Of a stretch of 41,284 nucleotides of DNA, positions 1 through 9,371 are shown one piece after another. The notes under the pieces are model-generated. The model saw only the letters and a program-made list of their open reading frames with translations. It searched no databases and was not told where the DNA came from. A program made the translations under genes and the position numbers. Source of the stretch: an uncultured Campylobacterales bacterium. GTDB lineage: Bacteria > Campylobacterota > Campylobacteria > Campylobacterales > Arcobacteraceae. Position 1 is the stretch's first letter, and every line of letters starts with the position of its first letter. The stretch covers positions 1 through 41,284 of the forward strand of contig CANNFB010000019.1 in NCBI GenBank assembly GCA_947503785.1, written 5' to 3'.

Positions 1-3000
1 GTAGTTCCATCTGGTTTGATTGTCACAACTGTTGTTGTTCCATCTGGGTTTGTTGTAGTTGTGGTTACATTTCCATTTGCATCTTGAGAAATCTGAACAT
101 CTCCACTTCCATTTAGAATACTAATACTACTTCCTTTTGGTGTTGTAATATTTATATCACCATTTAGGTTAATTGTAATAGTACTATCACTAGTTTCAAC
201 TGTTTTTACTCCATTTACATCTATGGTAGTTGTTATATCTCCTTCAAGATCCACGTCTATTGAATCACCATTTGGAGTTGTATTTACAAATTTTCCATCA
301 TCTACTGCTGTAACATTTATTGTAGTTGTATAAGATGATACAGAACTTACATCTCCATCATTTACTTTAAATTCAAATGTTGTATAAGGCGCTCCATTTT
401 CATTTAATACTGGTGTATATACTAAAGTTGTTATATCTGATACAGCTATACTTTGGTTTATCGCTACATCTACATTATTAAGTTTTAACGTTCCTTTCAT
501 TGGAAGGGAAGAAATAATCACAGAATCTAAGACATCACCATTATCAGCATCTGTAAAATTAAAATCATTTTCTACAAAAGTATAAAGTGTATCTTCATTT
601 GTTGTTATTGTAAAGTTAGATGCTGTTGGTGCGTCATTTGTATTTGTAACTGTTATATCAAAAGCTGCTAAAGAAGCACTAGCGTTTGGTGTTGCATCAT
701 CATTTACTGTAATTACAATATTTGAAGTTGTTCCAACATGAGTATTTGTAGGTGTTCCAGAAAGTACTCCTGTTGTTGTACTAAAGCTTGCCCAAGATGG
801 TTTATTTGTAATTGAGAATGTTAATACATCTCCTACATCTACATCATTAAATGTTGGTGTGAAAGTATATGCACTATCTTCTGCAACACTTGTATTTGGA
901 GTTCCACTGATTGTTGGTGCATCATTTACATTACTTACTGTTAAATCAAATGAACTTAAAGATGTACTTGCATTAGCTGTATCTTTTACACTTATTACTA
1001 TATTAGATGTTACACCAACATCACTATTTGTAGGTGTTCCTGAAAGTACTCCTGTTGTTGTACTAAAGCTTGCCCAAGATGGTTTATTTGTAATTGAGAA
1101 TGTTAATACATCTCCTACATCTACATCCGATGCTGTTGGTGTAAATGAGTATGCTACATTTTGGCTTGCCCCTGTTGAAGCTGATCCTATAATTGTTGGT
1201 GTATCATTTACTGACTTAACATTTATTATTACTGTTTTTGATACAGCAGTATCTACTCCATTATCTACTGTTATTGTTGCTGTTGTATTTCCAAATATAT
1301 TATCTTTTGAAGTAAGAGTTATTACTTTTGTTCCACTATCAGCAGATGTAATTGTAATAGGGGCTGGTACAGCATAGATTGAGGTATTGCTAGGAACTAT
1401 TGTTATTGTTCCTGAACTTTGAGCTCCTAAATCTATATTTGTTAATGTAATATCAAATGTATTAAAGTCTTCACTTAGATTTATCTCTTCAGAAGATATA
1501 TTTGGGAAGTCTAATACTGCTGGTACATTTACTTTAAATGTTTTTATATCATTTAAAGTTCCATCACTTACATCTATATTTACTGTTGCTATACCAAATT
1601 TATTTAATACTGAATCTATTGTTAATGTTTGAACTTGTGAGTTATTATAATTAGCTAGAGATATAGGATTAGTCCATCCTTCAGATAATGTAATAATACT
1701 ACTAGCCGTTGTTGCATTTAGAGATAAATTATCTTTATCTACATCATTTATCTCTATATCTTTTGTGAATGTTGCAAAGTCTTCTGCTTTATTTTCATCT
1801 GTAAGATTTGTAATTATTGTTGGTTTATCATTTACTGCATTTACATTTATTGATACGGTTTTTGATGATCCATTATATACTGTTCCATCATTTACTTGAA
1901 AACTAAACGATGCATATGAGTTTCCATTTTCATTTAAAGCTGGTACAAATTTAAATTTAAGATTATCTAAATTTGATTTAGAAATTGTATCATTTGCATT
2001 TAATTCTACACTATCCTTATATAACTTACCACTTACAGGTATTGTTGTAATCTGGATATGATCTAAATCATCATTATCTACATCAATATAGTTAAAGTTC
2101 GTATCTACAAAAGTATAAGGTGTATCTTCATTTGTTGTTATTGTAAAGTTAGATGCTGTTGGTGCGTCATTTGTATTTGTAACTGTTAAATCAAATGCTG
2201 ATAATGAAGTACTTAGACTTGGTGTTGCATTATCTTTTACTGTAATTACTATTCCCGTAGTTGTTCCAACATGAGTATTTGTTGGTGTTCCTGATAATTG
2301 TCCAGTTAAATTACTAAAGTTTGCCCAATCAGGTTTATTTGTAATTGAATAACTTAATGTGTCAGCATTATCTACATCATTTCCACTTGGTAAAAAATTA
2401 TATGTACCATCTTCAGCTATAGTTGTATCAGGTGTTCCTGTTATTGTTGGTGCATCATTTACTGCTGTTACATTTATAGTCATAGTGTAATACGATACTG
2501 AACTCAGAGATCCATCATTTACATAGAAAGTAAATGTTGTATAAGATGTTCCATTTTCATCTGCAACTGGGGTATATATCAAGTTTGCTAAATCTGATAC
2601 AGCTATACTTTGACTTGCTATTACGTCTATATTATTAAGTTTTAAACTCCCTTTTGATGGAGGGAAATTAATAACCACAAAATCTAAAGAATCTCCACTA
2701 TCAATATCTGTAAAGTTAAAGTCACTTGAGGCAAAAGTTTTACTACTATCTTCATTTATAGTAATACTACTATTTTCTGATGTTGGTCGTTCATTTACAT
2801 CTGTAATTGAGATACTAAAGCTTTCTTCATAAGTTTCTCCTACCCCATCTGTTACTCTAACTCTAATTGAGTATGAAGATTTTGTTTCATAGTCTGCACT
2901 AGAAGAAAGGTTTAAAGATGTTCCTGAAATATTAAAACTACTATTATCAGTATCTCCTGCTCCAGATACTAAACTAAAAGTTGCACCATCTCCACTATCT

Positions 3001-5309
3001 ACATCTGTGGCAATTAGTGTTCCTACTTGTCTATTTGAACCACCATTCTCTACTACAGAATTTGAAGATAATGATATATCTGTTGGGGATTCATTTTGAT
3101 TTGTTACAGTAATAGTAAAAGACTCTTCATAAGTAGCGTTACTTACATCTGTTACTCTAACTCTAATTGAGTATGAAGATTTTGTTTCATAATCTGCACT
3201 TGATGTTAATCTTAGACTAGTTCCTGAAATATTAAAGCTTCCATTATCTGTATCTCCAGTTCCAGATACTAAAGTATATGCTGCGATATCCCCATTATCC
3301 ACATCTGTCGAGCTTAATGTTCCAACTGTTGCATTTGCTCCTGTATTCTCTGCTACAGAGTTTGAAGATAATGATATATCTGTTGGTCCTTCATTTACAT
3401 TTGTTACAGTAACAACTACTGCTCTTGTATCACTTCCATCATTTCCAGTAGCAGTAATATTCAGATCATACACATTATTAATACCACTATCACTAGCATT
3501 CTCAAAATCAGGAGCTACTTTGAAAGTTATTTCACCTGTAGAGCTATTTATATTAAACTTATCTGCATCTGTTCCACTTATAGAAAAGCTGGAAACATTA
3601 ATTGCATCGATATCTACAACTACACTTGTATTATTTTCTGCAAAAGAGATAGCGTCTAGATTTGTATTTGTAATAGCTACAAATTCAGTTTTTATAGGTG
3701 TTTGCCCGTTAGGTTTTATAGTTCCAGTATAACTGTTTTGTGAGCGATCTATTACAGTAGTACCACTTGGTTCATTAAAGTTATAATATGCAATCAAATC
3801 TGTTTCATTTCCATCAAGTTCTTGAAGCATATTTGCTTGAATCTCTTGGGCTGTTCTTATATCACCCCAGATACGAACTTCATCTATTTTTCCATCAAAA
3901 AATTCATGAGGCGTAGCACTTGCTCCAATTCGCAGGGGAGAAGCGAGATCACCAGTACTCCCAATATAATCAGTTCCTGTTTGAACTAGCACACCATTAA
4001 TATATGCTTTTACAGTACCTGTTGCACTTTCCCTAGTTGCTGCTACATGAACCCATTGACCAGTTGGTATAACTTCTGCTGTAGTAATACTACCATCATC
4101 AACCCAGTCAGTCATATTATTACCTACATTAAGATGAAGTTTGTTACTATCAAGTAGCATAAATGTAAAACTACCATCTTTTCTTACAATATCTTTGTTA
4201 ATACCAATACTATCAACATATATCCACGATTCCAAAGAAAAATCGCTTAGATTATCAAGATTATCTCCCATATCTACATAGTCATCAGTTCCATCAAACT
4301 CTAAAGTACGGTTTGTATTATCCACAACTATACTATAAGTTTTTGTAGAACTCAAAGCATCAGCAGTAGCATTTACCTCTACACTATAAGTTGCATTTGT
4401 TTTTGAGTCATTAGGATCTGCAAAAGTTAGAACTCCACTACCACTGTCTATATTAAATTTAGCTGCATCTGTTCCACCGCTTATACTATAGCTTACTCCC
4501 CAACCATCTGTTGATGAAGTTATTTGATAAATAGTGTCATCATATTTAGTAGTAGTTATATTTGCATCATCTAAAGTAAGTGTTGTTGGAGATGAGCTCG
4601 GCCTTGGAGGAGTTGCTGGAAAGTTTGTTAAAGTTCCTGTGTAACTATTGGTTGAGCTATCGCTTGCTGTTGTTCCGCTTGTTTCATTGAGCTTATAATA
4701 AGCTACTAAATTACCTTCATTACCTGCAAGCTCATTGTTCATCTCCGCTGTTATTTCATCAGCTGTTCTTACATCCTTCCAGATACGAAACTCATCTATT
4801 TTTCCATCAAAATATCTATTTGTATCATTAAATGCCCGACCAATAGTAAATCCATTTCTAGGGTCAAATGTAGCACCAAAACTAAGCTCTCTTACCAATA
4901 CTCCATTAATATAGAGCTTGATATACTCAGCACTTTTAACAACCATCGAAACATGTGTCCAAGTGCCTGTGGGAATCGCGGAAGGATCAACATATACTCC
5001 ATAGATATTATTATCCGTCGTACCAATACCAAATCCAATAGTACCATTGTAGTGTTGTCCAAAATGAACACCCTCTACTATACCACTATTTGTACCATCA
5101 AAATAGTGTTCACCTGCGATACCTCTAAAACTATCCCAAACATCAGGATTAACCCAAGCAGATATGGTAAAGTCATCACCAAAAGCTGATTGATCTAAAC
5201 CTGTGCTTATGTAGTCATTAGACCCATCAAACTCCAGTGAATTGTTTACAGCATATAAAGATGTCCAACTCATCGTAAATAGAAATAATATACTCAAAAA
5301 CTTTTTCAT
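1..5309 (-). CDS. Giant secreted LamG/cadherin-repeat surface protein (3' end beyond window)
   Basis: The reading frame is open from the ATG at 5309 to the left edge, giving 1,769 codons without a stop; the C-terminus is missing. GAGGG lies 6 bases before the ATG. The protein begins with a signal peptide (MKKFLSILFLFTMSW, cleavage near LYA). Two concanavalin-like LamG modules follow, around residues 20-190 and 335-490, each opening with LEFDG and closing with the GKIDE(F/V)RIW signature. From about residue 520 on there are tandem cadherin-type and Ig-like repeats (SVAENTG, DADKFNI, SSADYETKSSYSIRVRVTD, SGTPTN). The visible end becomes rich in Thr/Asp/Gly (NPDGTTTVV). Such proteins are usually exported adhesins or biofilm matrix proteins, often by type I secretion; the C-terminal export signal cannot be seen. 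The neighbouring two-component pair is a plausible regulator. Confidence 0.9.
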   Translation of the reverse strand, partial: MKKFLSILFLFTMSWTSLYAVNNSLEFDGSNDYISTGLDQSAFGDDFTISAWVNPDVWDSFRGIAGEHYFDGTNSGIVEGVHFGQHYNGTIGFGIGTTDNNIYGVYVDPSAIPTGTWTHVSMVVKSAEYIKLYINGVLVRELSFGATFDPRNGFTIGRAFNDTNRYFDGKIDEFRIWKDVRTADEITAEMNNELAGNEGNLVAYYKLNETSGTTASDSSTNSYTGTLTNFPATPPRPSSSPTTLTLDDANITTTKYDDTIYQITSSTDGWGVSYSISGGTDAAKFNIDSGSGVLTFADPNDSKTNATYSVEVNATADALSSTKTYSIVVDNTNRTLEFDGTDDYVDMGDNLDNLSDFSLESWIYVDSIGINKDIVRKDGSFTFMLLDSNKLHLNVGNNMTDWVDDGSITTAEVIPTGQWVHVAATRESATGTVKAYINGVLVQTGTDYIGSTGDLASPLRIGASATPHEFFDGKIDEVRIWGDIRTAQEIQANMLQELDGNETDLIAYYNFNEPSGTTVIDRSQNSYTGTIKPNGQTPIKTEFVAITNTNLDAISFAENNTSVVVDIDAINVSSFSISGTDADKFNINSSTGEITFKVAPDFENASDSGINNVYDLNITATGNDGSDTRAVVVTVTNVNEGPTDISLSSNSVAENTGANATVGTLSSTDVDNGDIAAYTLVSGTGDTDNGSFNISGTSLRLTSSADYETKSSYSIRVRVTDVSNATYEESFTITVTNQNESPTDISLSSNSVVENGGSNRQVGTLIATDVDSGDGATFSLVSGAGDTDNSSFNISGTSLNLSSSADYETKSSYSIRVRVTDGVGETYEESFSISITDVNERPTSENSSITINEDSSKTFASSDFNFTDIDSGDSLDFVVINFPPSKGSLKLNNIDVIASQSIAVSDLANLIYTPVADENGTSYTTFTFYVNDGSLSSVSYYTMTINVTAVNDAPTITGTPDTTIAEDGTYNFLPSGNDVDNADTLSYSITNKPDWANFSNLTGQLSGTPTNTHVGTTTGIVITVKDNATPSLSTSLSAFDLTVTNTNDAPTASNFTITTNEDTPYTFVDTNFNYIDVDNDDLDHIQITTIPVSGKLYKDSVELNANDTISKSNLDNLKFKFVPALNENGNSYASFSFQVNDGTVYNGSSKTVSINVNAVNDKPTIITNLTDENKAEDFATFTKDIEINDVDKDNLSLNATTASSIITLSEGWTNPISLANYNNSQVQTLTIDSVLNKFGIATVNIDVSDGTLNDIKTFKVNVPAVLDFPNISSEEINLSEDFNTFDITLTNIDLGAQSSGTITIVPSNTSIYAVPAPITITSADSGTKVITLTSKDNIFGNTTATITVDNGVDTAVSKTVIINVKSVNDTPTIIGSASTGASQNVAYSFTPTASDVDVGDVLTFSITNKPSWASFSTTTGVLSGTPTNSDVGVTSNIVISVKDTANASTSLSSFDLTVSNVNDAPTISGTPNTSVAEDSAYTFTPTFNDVDVGDVLTFSITNKPSWASFSTTTGVLSGTPTNTHVGTTSNIVITVNDDATPNASASLAAFDITVTNTNDAPTASNFTITTNEDTLYTFVENDFNFTDADNGDVLDSVIISSLPMKGTLKLNNVDVAINQSIAVSDITTLVYTPVLNENGAPYTTFEFKVNDGDVSSVSSYTTTINVTAVDDGKFVNTTPNGDSIDVDLEGDITTTIDVNGVKTVETSDSTITINLNGDINITTPKGSSISILNGSGDVQISQDANGNVTTTTTNPDGTTTVVTIKPDGT
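571..655. repeat. 85-bp intragenic direct repeat, second copy 2104-2188
   Basis: Positions 571-655 and 2104-2188 match with a single mismatch, offset by 1,533 bp (511 codons). Both encode the end of a cadherin-like domain and the linker to the next (ASNFTITTNEDT). The offset covers several domains, so a multi-domain block may have been duplicated. Confidence 0.85.
743..845. repeat. 103-bp intragenic direct repeat, second copy 1025-1127
   Basis: Positions 743-845 and 1025-1127 are identical except for one base (759 against 1041), offset by 282 bp, exactly 94 codons. They encode the same Ig-like module twice (SITNKPSWASFSTTTGVLSG core). A diverged third copy lies near 2270-2370. Near identity at the DNA level points to recent duplication or gene conversion. 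Confidence 0.9.
2846..2900. repeat. 55-bp intragenic direct repeat, second copy 3146-3200
   Basis: Positions 2846-2900 and 3146-3200 differ at one base and are offset by 300 bp (100 codons). They encode the strand ADYETKSSYSIRVRVTD of two adjacent cadherin-type repeats in the giant surface protein. Confidence 0.85.
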
Positions 5310-5351
5310 ATTTTCCCTCATTAGAAAATTTTTTTTAATACTAACATTTCC

Positions 5352-5408
5352 AAATCAACACAAAATCAATAAAAGAGTTTTTATTCTCTGTTGATTTTGT
5401 GTTGATTT
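5352..5408. promoter_or_regulatory. Perfect 18-bp inverted repeat between divergent genes, probable operator
   Basis: Arms 5352-5369 and 5391-5408 are exact reverse complements separated by 21 bases. Each arm is itself a tandem direct repeat: the right arm holds TTGATTTTG at 5391 and again at 5402, an 11-base step. The left arm has the same layout on the other strand, with one base changed in the outer unit. OmpR-family regulators bind direct repeats about one helical turn apart, and the adjacent downstream gene encodes such a regulator. The site lies between the divergent starts at 5309 (minus) and 5429 (plus). There is no T-run, so a terminator is unlikely. Confidence 0.75.
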
Positions 5409-5416
5409 TGATACAA

Positions 5417-5422
5417 TATAAT
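5417..5422 (+). promoter_or_regulatory. Putative -10 box of the response regulator gene
   Basis: TATAAT lies just downstream of the inverted repeat and 6 bases before the ATG at 5429, with an overlapping TACAAT at 5412. If the first is used, the mRNA would be almost leaderless, which fits the lack of a Shine-Dalgarno sequence before 5429. Confidence 0.45.
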
Positions 5423-5428
5423 CCAACT

Positions 5429-6106
5429 ATGAATGATTTAAAAATATTAAAAAACTTAAATGTACTTTACGTAGATGATGATAATGAAGCTTGTGAAAGT
5501 ATTGGTACGGTATTAAAATACTATTTTGCTAATGTATATATTGCTAAAAATGGATTTGAAGCATTGGATGTATATAAGAAAAAATCATGCAATGTATTGC
5601 TAGTAGACTATGATATGCCTATAATGAATGGATATGAATTTATCAAAGAAGTTAGAAATGAAAACTCTTTGATACCAGCAGTAATAATTAGTTCCTATGA
5701 TGATAAAGATAAACTATTTAATGCAATAAAACTAGAACTAGTTGAATACCTTGTAAAACCTTTTGAGCATAATGAGTTAAAAGAATTGTTTTATAATATT
5801 TTAGAGTGGATGAAAAAGAAGTCTCTATTAGAGTATCAATTAGGAGATAATTGTATATATAGTCTTACAACAAAACAGATAAGCAATAATAATAAAAATA
5901 TTGATCTAACTTCAAGTGAATATAAAATACTTGAATATCTTCTTTTCAATGAAAATATACTCATACCTTATGATACTTTAATAGATTTAAATAGTGATGA
6001 TAGTAATCAAAACTCACTAGTAAGTCAAATCTATAAAATCAAAAAAAAGATAGGTGTAGATATAATTAAAAATGTAAAAAATGAAGGCTATATTTTAAAG
6101 AGATGA
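5429..6106 (+). CDS. OmpR-family response regulator
   Basis: The product is a 225-residue DNA-binding response regulator. The receiver domain (about 10-120) has the acidic pair D16/D17, phospho-acceptor D60 in LLVDYDMP and conserved K110 in LVKP. A winged-helix Trans_reg_C domain occupies about 145-223. An upstream in-frame GTG at 5399 would add ten residues, but it lies inside the inverted repeat, so the ATG at 5429 is preferred although no Shine-Dalgarno is seen. The stop overlaps the next gene by four bases (ATGA), so the kinase and regulator are co-translated. It probably controls its own promoter and the divergent giant surface protein; that target is inferred from position. Confidence 0.9.
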   Translation: MNDLKILKNLNVLYVDDDNEACESIGTVLKYYFANVYIAKNGFEALDVYKKKSCNVLLVDYDMPIMNGYEFIKEVRNENSLIPAVIISSYDDKDKLFNAIKLELVEYLVKPFEHNELKELFYNILEWMKKKSLLEYQLGDNCIYSLTTKQISNNNKNIDLTSSEYKILEYLLFNENILIPYDTLIDLNSDDSNQNSLVSQIYKIKKKIGVDIIKNVKNEGYILKR

Positions 6107-7959
6107 AAAAATATTTATTGATTATACTTTTATTTTATACTCATCTTTTAAGCAGTGAAATTGTAATAAAAGATAATGATAGCTCATATGAAAATTTTGA
6201 AATTGAATATTATCAAGATAAAACTAAAAAGTTAAGCCTTAAAGAGATACAAAATATTAAAGAGTTTCAAAAAATAAGCAGTAACATTGCTCTAGGGAAA
6301 CAAGAAGGCAATATTTGGTATCGCTTTTCAATAAAAAATGAAACAGAAGCTATACAAAAAAGAGTACTTTTTATAACAGAACCTACTCTTTGGGATATAG
6401 AACTATTTGTTATTGATAATAAAAATGTTTTTTCTACTCTAAATATTGGTCAAAATATTTTTAACAAGGATGGAAAGATAGCAAGTTTCTATCCAGAACT
6501 AGAAATAAATCTTAAGGCTAAGGAAAAGATAGATATATACATTAGAAACTCTTCGCCATTTCACCATACCTTCAAGGTAAATATTAGTACTGATAAAGAT
6601 TTAGTAAAATATAAAATTTTAAAAAATTCTTTATTCTCTTTGTATGTTGGTGCTGTTGGAGCATTGCTTCTTTATAACTTGTTTATATATTTTTCTATAC
6701 GAGATAAAAATTATCTACTTTATATAGGTTTTGTGTGTTTCTATCTTTTTGCACAAGTTCAGCACAATACCCCTTTTAATAGTTTATTTAACTCTTTAGA
6801 GACTACTTTTTTAATTGCAACTTCACATATATTTTGGGTAGCTTTTCACACTATATTTAGTGTAAAACTTTTAAACATAAAAGATTATTATCCAAGACTA
6901 GGTAAAAGTCTTTTATATACAGGTTATTTTTTATTAGTATTAGGTTTTTTTGGGATATATAATTTAGAAATTGCTATACAAGTAATACATCCAATCATGA
7001 TAATTTTGCCATTTGTATTAATTTTTACTGCAATAGTATTACACAAAAAGAAAAATAAAATAGCTATTTTTTATATTATTGCACAAACACTTTTTCTCAT
7101 ATCTTCTTTAATATTTGGTTTATTATTTGCAGGAGTCCTAGAGTATAATAACTTTACAAGATATATCCATCTTTTTGGATCTTTTTCTGAGATTATCCTT
7201 TTTTCATTTGCCCTTGCATATAAAACTCGTCTTGTAATGAAAGAAAATGAAAAACATAAAGAGATGATAAATGATTACTCAAAATTAAGCTATATGGGTG
7301 AAACTATGGTAAATATCTATCACCAATGGAAATCACCAGTAAATAATATCTACAACTACATAACACATATAGAGACAGCAAAAGAGTTTAAAGATAAAGA
7401 TATTGACAAAATAGTTGATAAAAACTTAGATAAAATAAAACTAAACACTCAATACCTTAAACAAACTGCATCAGAGTTTTTAAAGATGAATACAGTTAAA
7501 GATTCTTCTAAAAAGGAAGTAGAACTAAATGAAGAGATCGAATCAGTATTAAAATTAATGGAACAAGAGTTTAATGAAAATAGAATAAAAGTTACTGTCA
7601 ACTACACTCCAAATATATTTTTAAATACTCATAAAAACCAAATTAGAAATCTCTTTATGATATTAATAGAAAATGCCATTAAAACATTTAGAAATAGAGA
7701 TACTAAAAAACCTGAATTAAAGATAATTACAACTGAGAATGAAAAAAGTACAACTATAACGATTGAAGATAATGCAGGTGGAATAATTGAAAAACCTATA
7801 GATAAAATCTTTGAGAGATACCATTCTGCTAGTAACTCTAGTGGGTTAGGACTTTATTTAGCAAAATATGTTTTAATGGAAAACTTAGGAGGAGATATAA
7901 GTGTCGAAAACACTAATAGAGGAGCAAAGTTTTTAGTAACTTTAAATCATCAAAAATAA
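6103..7959 (+). CDS. 7TMR-DISM sensor histidine kinase
   Basis: This 618-residue sensor kinase is the partner of the overlapping regulator upstream. It has a signal peptide (1-18), a periplasmic 7TMR-DISMED2-like sensor domain (about 20-165) and a block of seven membrane spans (about 175-375, starting LFSLYVGAVGALLLYNLFIY). The cytoplasmic HisKA-like segment has the probable phospho-acceptor H407 in YHQWKSP. The HATPase has an N box (LIENAIKTF), a G1 box (DNAGGI) and a G2 box (GLGLYLAKY). The H box differs from the AHQWRQPLS form of the other kinases in the window. DISMED2 domains are carbohydrate-binding-like, so a sugar or surface cue is plausible. A bidirectional hairpin terminator lies 220 bp downstream. 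Confidence 0.92.
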   Translation: MKKYLLIILLFYTHLLSSEIVIKDNDSSYENFEIEYYQDKTKKLSLKEIQNIKEFQKISSNIALGKQEGNIWYRFSIKNETEAIQKRVLFITEPTLWDIELFVIDNKNVFSTLNIGQNIFNKDGKIASFYPELEINLKAKEKIDIYIRNSSPFHHTFKVNISTDKDLVKYKILKNSLFSLYVGAVGALLLYNLFIYFSIRDKNYLLYIGFVCFYLFAQVQHNTPFNSLFNSLETTFLIATSHIFWVAFHTIFSVKLLNIKDYYPRLGKSLLYTGYFLLVLGFFGIYNLEIAIQVIHPIMIILPFVLIFTAIVLHKKKNKIAIFYIIAQTLFLISSLIFGLLFAGVLEYNNFTRYIHLFGSFSEIILFSFALAYKTRLVMKENEKHKEMINDYSKLSYMGETMVNIYHQWKSPVNNIYNYITHIETAKEFKDKDIDKIVDKNLDKIKLNTQYLKQTASEFLKMNTVKDSSKKEVELNEEIESVLKLMEQEFNENRIKVTVNYTPNIFLNTHKNQIRNLFMILIENAIKTFRNRDTKKPELKIITTENEKSTTITIEDNAGGIIEKPIDKIFERYHSASNSSGLGLYLAKYVLMENLGGDISVENTNRGAKFLVTLNHQK

Positions 7960-8002
7960 ATATTTGTTACCTTATCAATAGAGTGGCATAATAGCGAGTT
8001 AA

Positions 8003-8128
8003 TTTTACTACAATTTATATGACATAGAAAATGATGGAGAAATTGTTACAAATATGAATTATAAAAAAAGTTCATTAACCTGTAGATTTTGGAGAAACAA
8101 AAAGATTATTCAAAAATTAACCTCTTAA
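8003..8128 (+). other. Open 41-codon stretch, possible gene remnant
   Basis: From the stop at 8000 to the stop at 8126 one frame is open and reads FYYNLYDIENDGEIVTN and onward with non-random-looking polar composition. It has no start codon at its beginning and no Shine-Dalgarno; the only internal ATG is late. It may be the tail of a lost gene or chance. No family was recognised. Confidence 0.2.
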
Positions 8129-8176
8129 TGAAACATTATTTATAAGTACATAATTTACTCAAATGTTTTTACATAA

Positions 8177-8208
8177 AAAAAGGTTAATTCTTTCGAACTA
8201 ACCTTTTT
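8177..8208. terminator. Bidirectional hairpin terminator
   Basis: The 10-bp arms 8177-8186 and 8199-8208 (AAAAAGGTTA and its complement) close a short loop with a further three pairs. A-runs and T-runs flank it on both sides. It sits between the convergent kinase gene (plus) and aldolase gene (minus) and can serve both. Confidence 0.85.
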
Positions 8209-8226
8209 AATTTTTGAAATAAATAT

Positions 8227-9195
8227 TTACTCAGCTAATAAGTTTCTATAAAACTCTCTATAGTTTGTATCTTTTTCATCTCTAGCTTTCATAGCTGGTC
8301 TTGGATGTTCGTTTAGTTGTCCAGTTAACATATATGGAATACTATAACCCCAATCTAATTCTTTTTCTAATGGAATTATAAACTCTTCAATGAATTTTAA
8401 TACTGGCATTAATTTATATTTTGGATTCTTTAAAAATCCAATTAAAAGTTCCATTGGACAGTTTCCAGCACCTCTTCCTAATCCTGAAATAGTAACGTCT
8501 AAGTAAGAAGTTCCATAAGTTAAAGCTTCAATAGTATTAGCGTATGCTAATTGTAAATTATTGTGAGCATGAATACCAACTTGTTTACCATTTGCTTGTG
8601 CGATTTTTAAATACTTTTCAGTTAATTTATTGATTTGCTCAGGGTAAAATGAACCAAATGAATCTGCAATATAAATTACATCAACACTAGATTTAGCAAC
8701 TGCTTCTAAAACTTCATTTAACTCATCATCAAAGGATTTTGAAATAGCCATAATATTAATAGTTGTTTCATAACCTTTTGCGTGAGCTTCTTCTACAAGT
8801 TCTATTGCTGCTGGGATTTGATGAATATATGTTGCAATTCTAATCATATCAACTACAGAGTCTTCTGCTGGAAGTAATTCTTCATTTACAGTTCTTCCAA
8901 TATCAGACATAACTGCAATTTTCATATTAGTATCGTTGTTACCAACAATTTTTCTAATATCTTCTTCTTTACAGAAATTCCAAGGTCCAAACTCTTCTTC
9001 ACTCATTATAGTTGGTGAATTGTTTTTTCCAATTTCCATATAATCAATTCCTGCGGCTACACAAGTTTCATAATGTGCTTTTACAAAATCATCTGTAAAG
9101 TGAAAATTGTTTACTAATCCACCATCTCTAATAGTACAATCAAATACTTTGATGTCTTCTCTTACTGTAAGTATTGAACCTTTTCTTTCAATCAT
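8227..9195 (-). CDS. HMGL-like (DRE-TIM) aldolase catalytic domain protein
   Basis: This 322-residue TIM-barrel protein belongs to the HMG-CoA lyase-like / DRE-TIM metallolyase superfamily. The signature FDCTIRDGG gives metal ligand D19, with R23 and D24 next to it; the second metal site is H209 and H211 in GIHAHNN. An active-site loop GLGRGAGNCP follows. These enzymes catalyse aldol-type C-C cleavage or condensation through a divalent metal (HMG-CoA lyase, 4-hydroxy-2-oxovalerate aldolase, isopropylmalate synthase). The protein is shorter than isopropylmalate or homocitrate synthases and lacks their regulatory domain, so the substrate cannot be assigned. AGGAAG precedes the ATG. It is a single-gene unit ended by the 8177-8208 hairpin. 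Confidence 0.85.
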   Translation of the reverse strand: MIERKGSILTVREDIKVFDCTIRDGGLVNNFHFTDDFVKAHYETCVAAGIDYMEIGKNNSPTIMSEEEFGPWNFCKEEDIRKIVGNNDTNMKIAVMSDIGRTVNEELLPAEDSVVDMIRIATYIHQIPAAIELVEEAHAKGYETTINIMAISKSFDDELNEVLEAVAKSSVDVIYIADSFGSFYPEQINKLTEKYLKIAQANGKQVGIHAHNNLQLAYANTIEALTYGTSYLDVTISGLGRGAGNCPMELLIGFLKNPKYKLMPVLKFIEEFIIPLEKELDWGYSIPYMLTGQLNEHPRPAMKARDEKDTNYREFYRNLLAE

Positions 9196-9371
9196 AAATA
9201 CTTCCTATTCTCTTTTAATAATAATTATTGAAATAATATCTTAACACGGCTCAATAAAACTTTAAAAATTAGTATTAATATTATAAATAGAGCTAAATCT
9301 TGATTTGTTTCAATGAATTGCATAATAGTTGCATGTATAATATAAAAAATTTATAATAAACCGGACATAAA

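Noticed and set aside
859-1377. 172-codon plus-strand open frame
   Set aside because: It is antisense to the giant surface protein in Thr/Val-rich repeats, has no Shine-Dalgarno, and its hydrophobic product is explained by reverse-strand codon bias.
571-3200. CRISPR-like or tandem repeat array
   Set aside because: The repeats are few, long, in frame and encode protein domains; there are no regular spacers and no cas genes.
4953-5189. 78-codon plus-strand open frame
   Set aside because: Antisense to the first LamG domain, no ribosome site, no recognisable protein features.
5352-5408. Reading the 18-bp inverted repeat as a transcription terminator
   Set aside because: It lies between two divergent starts, the loop is 21 bases and no T-run follows either arm.
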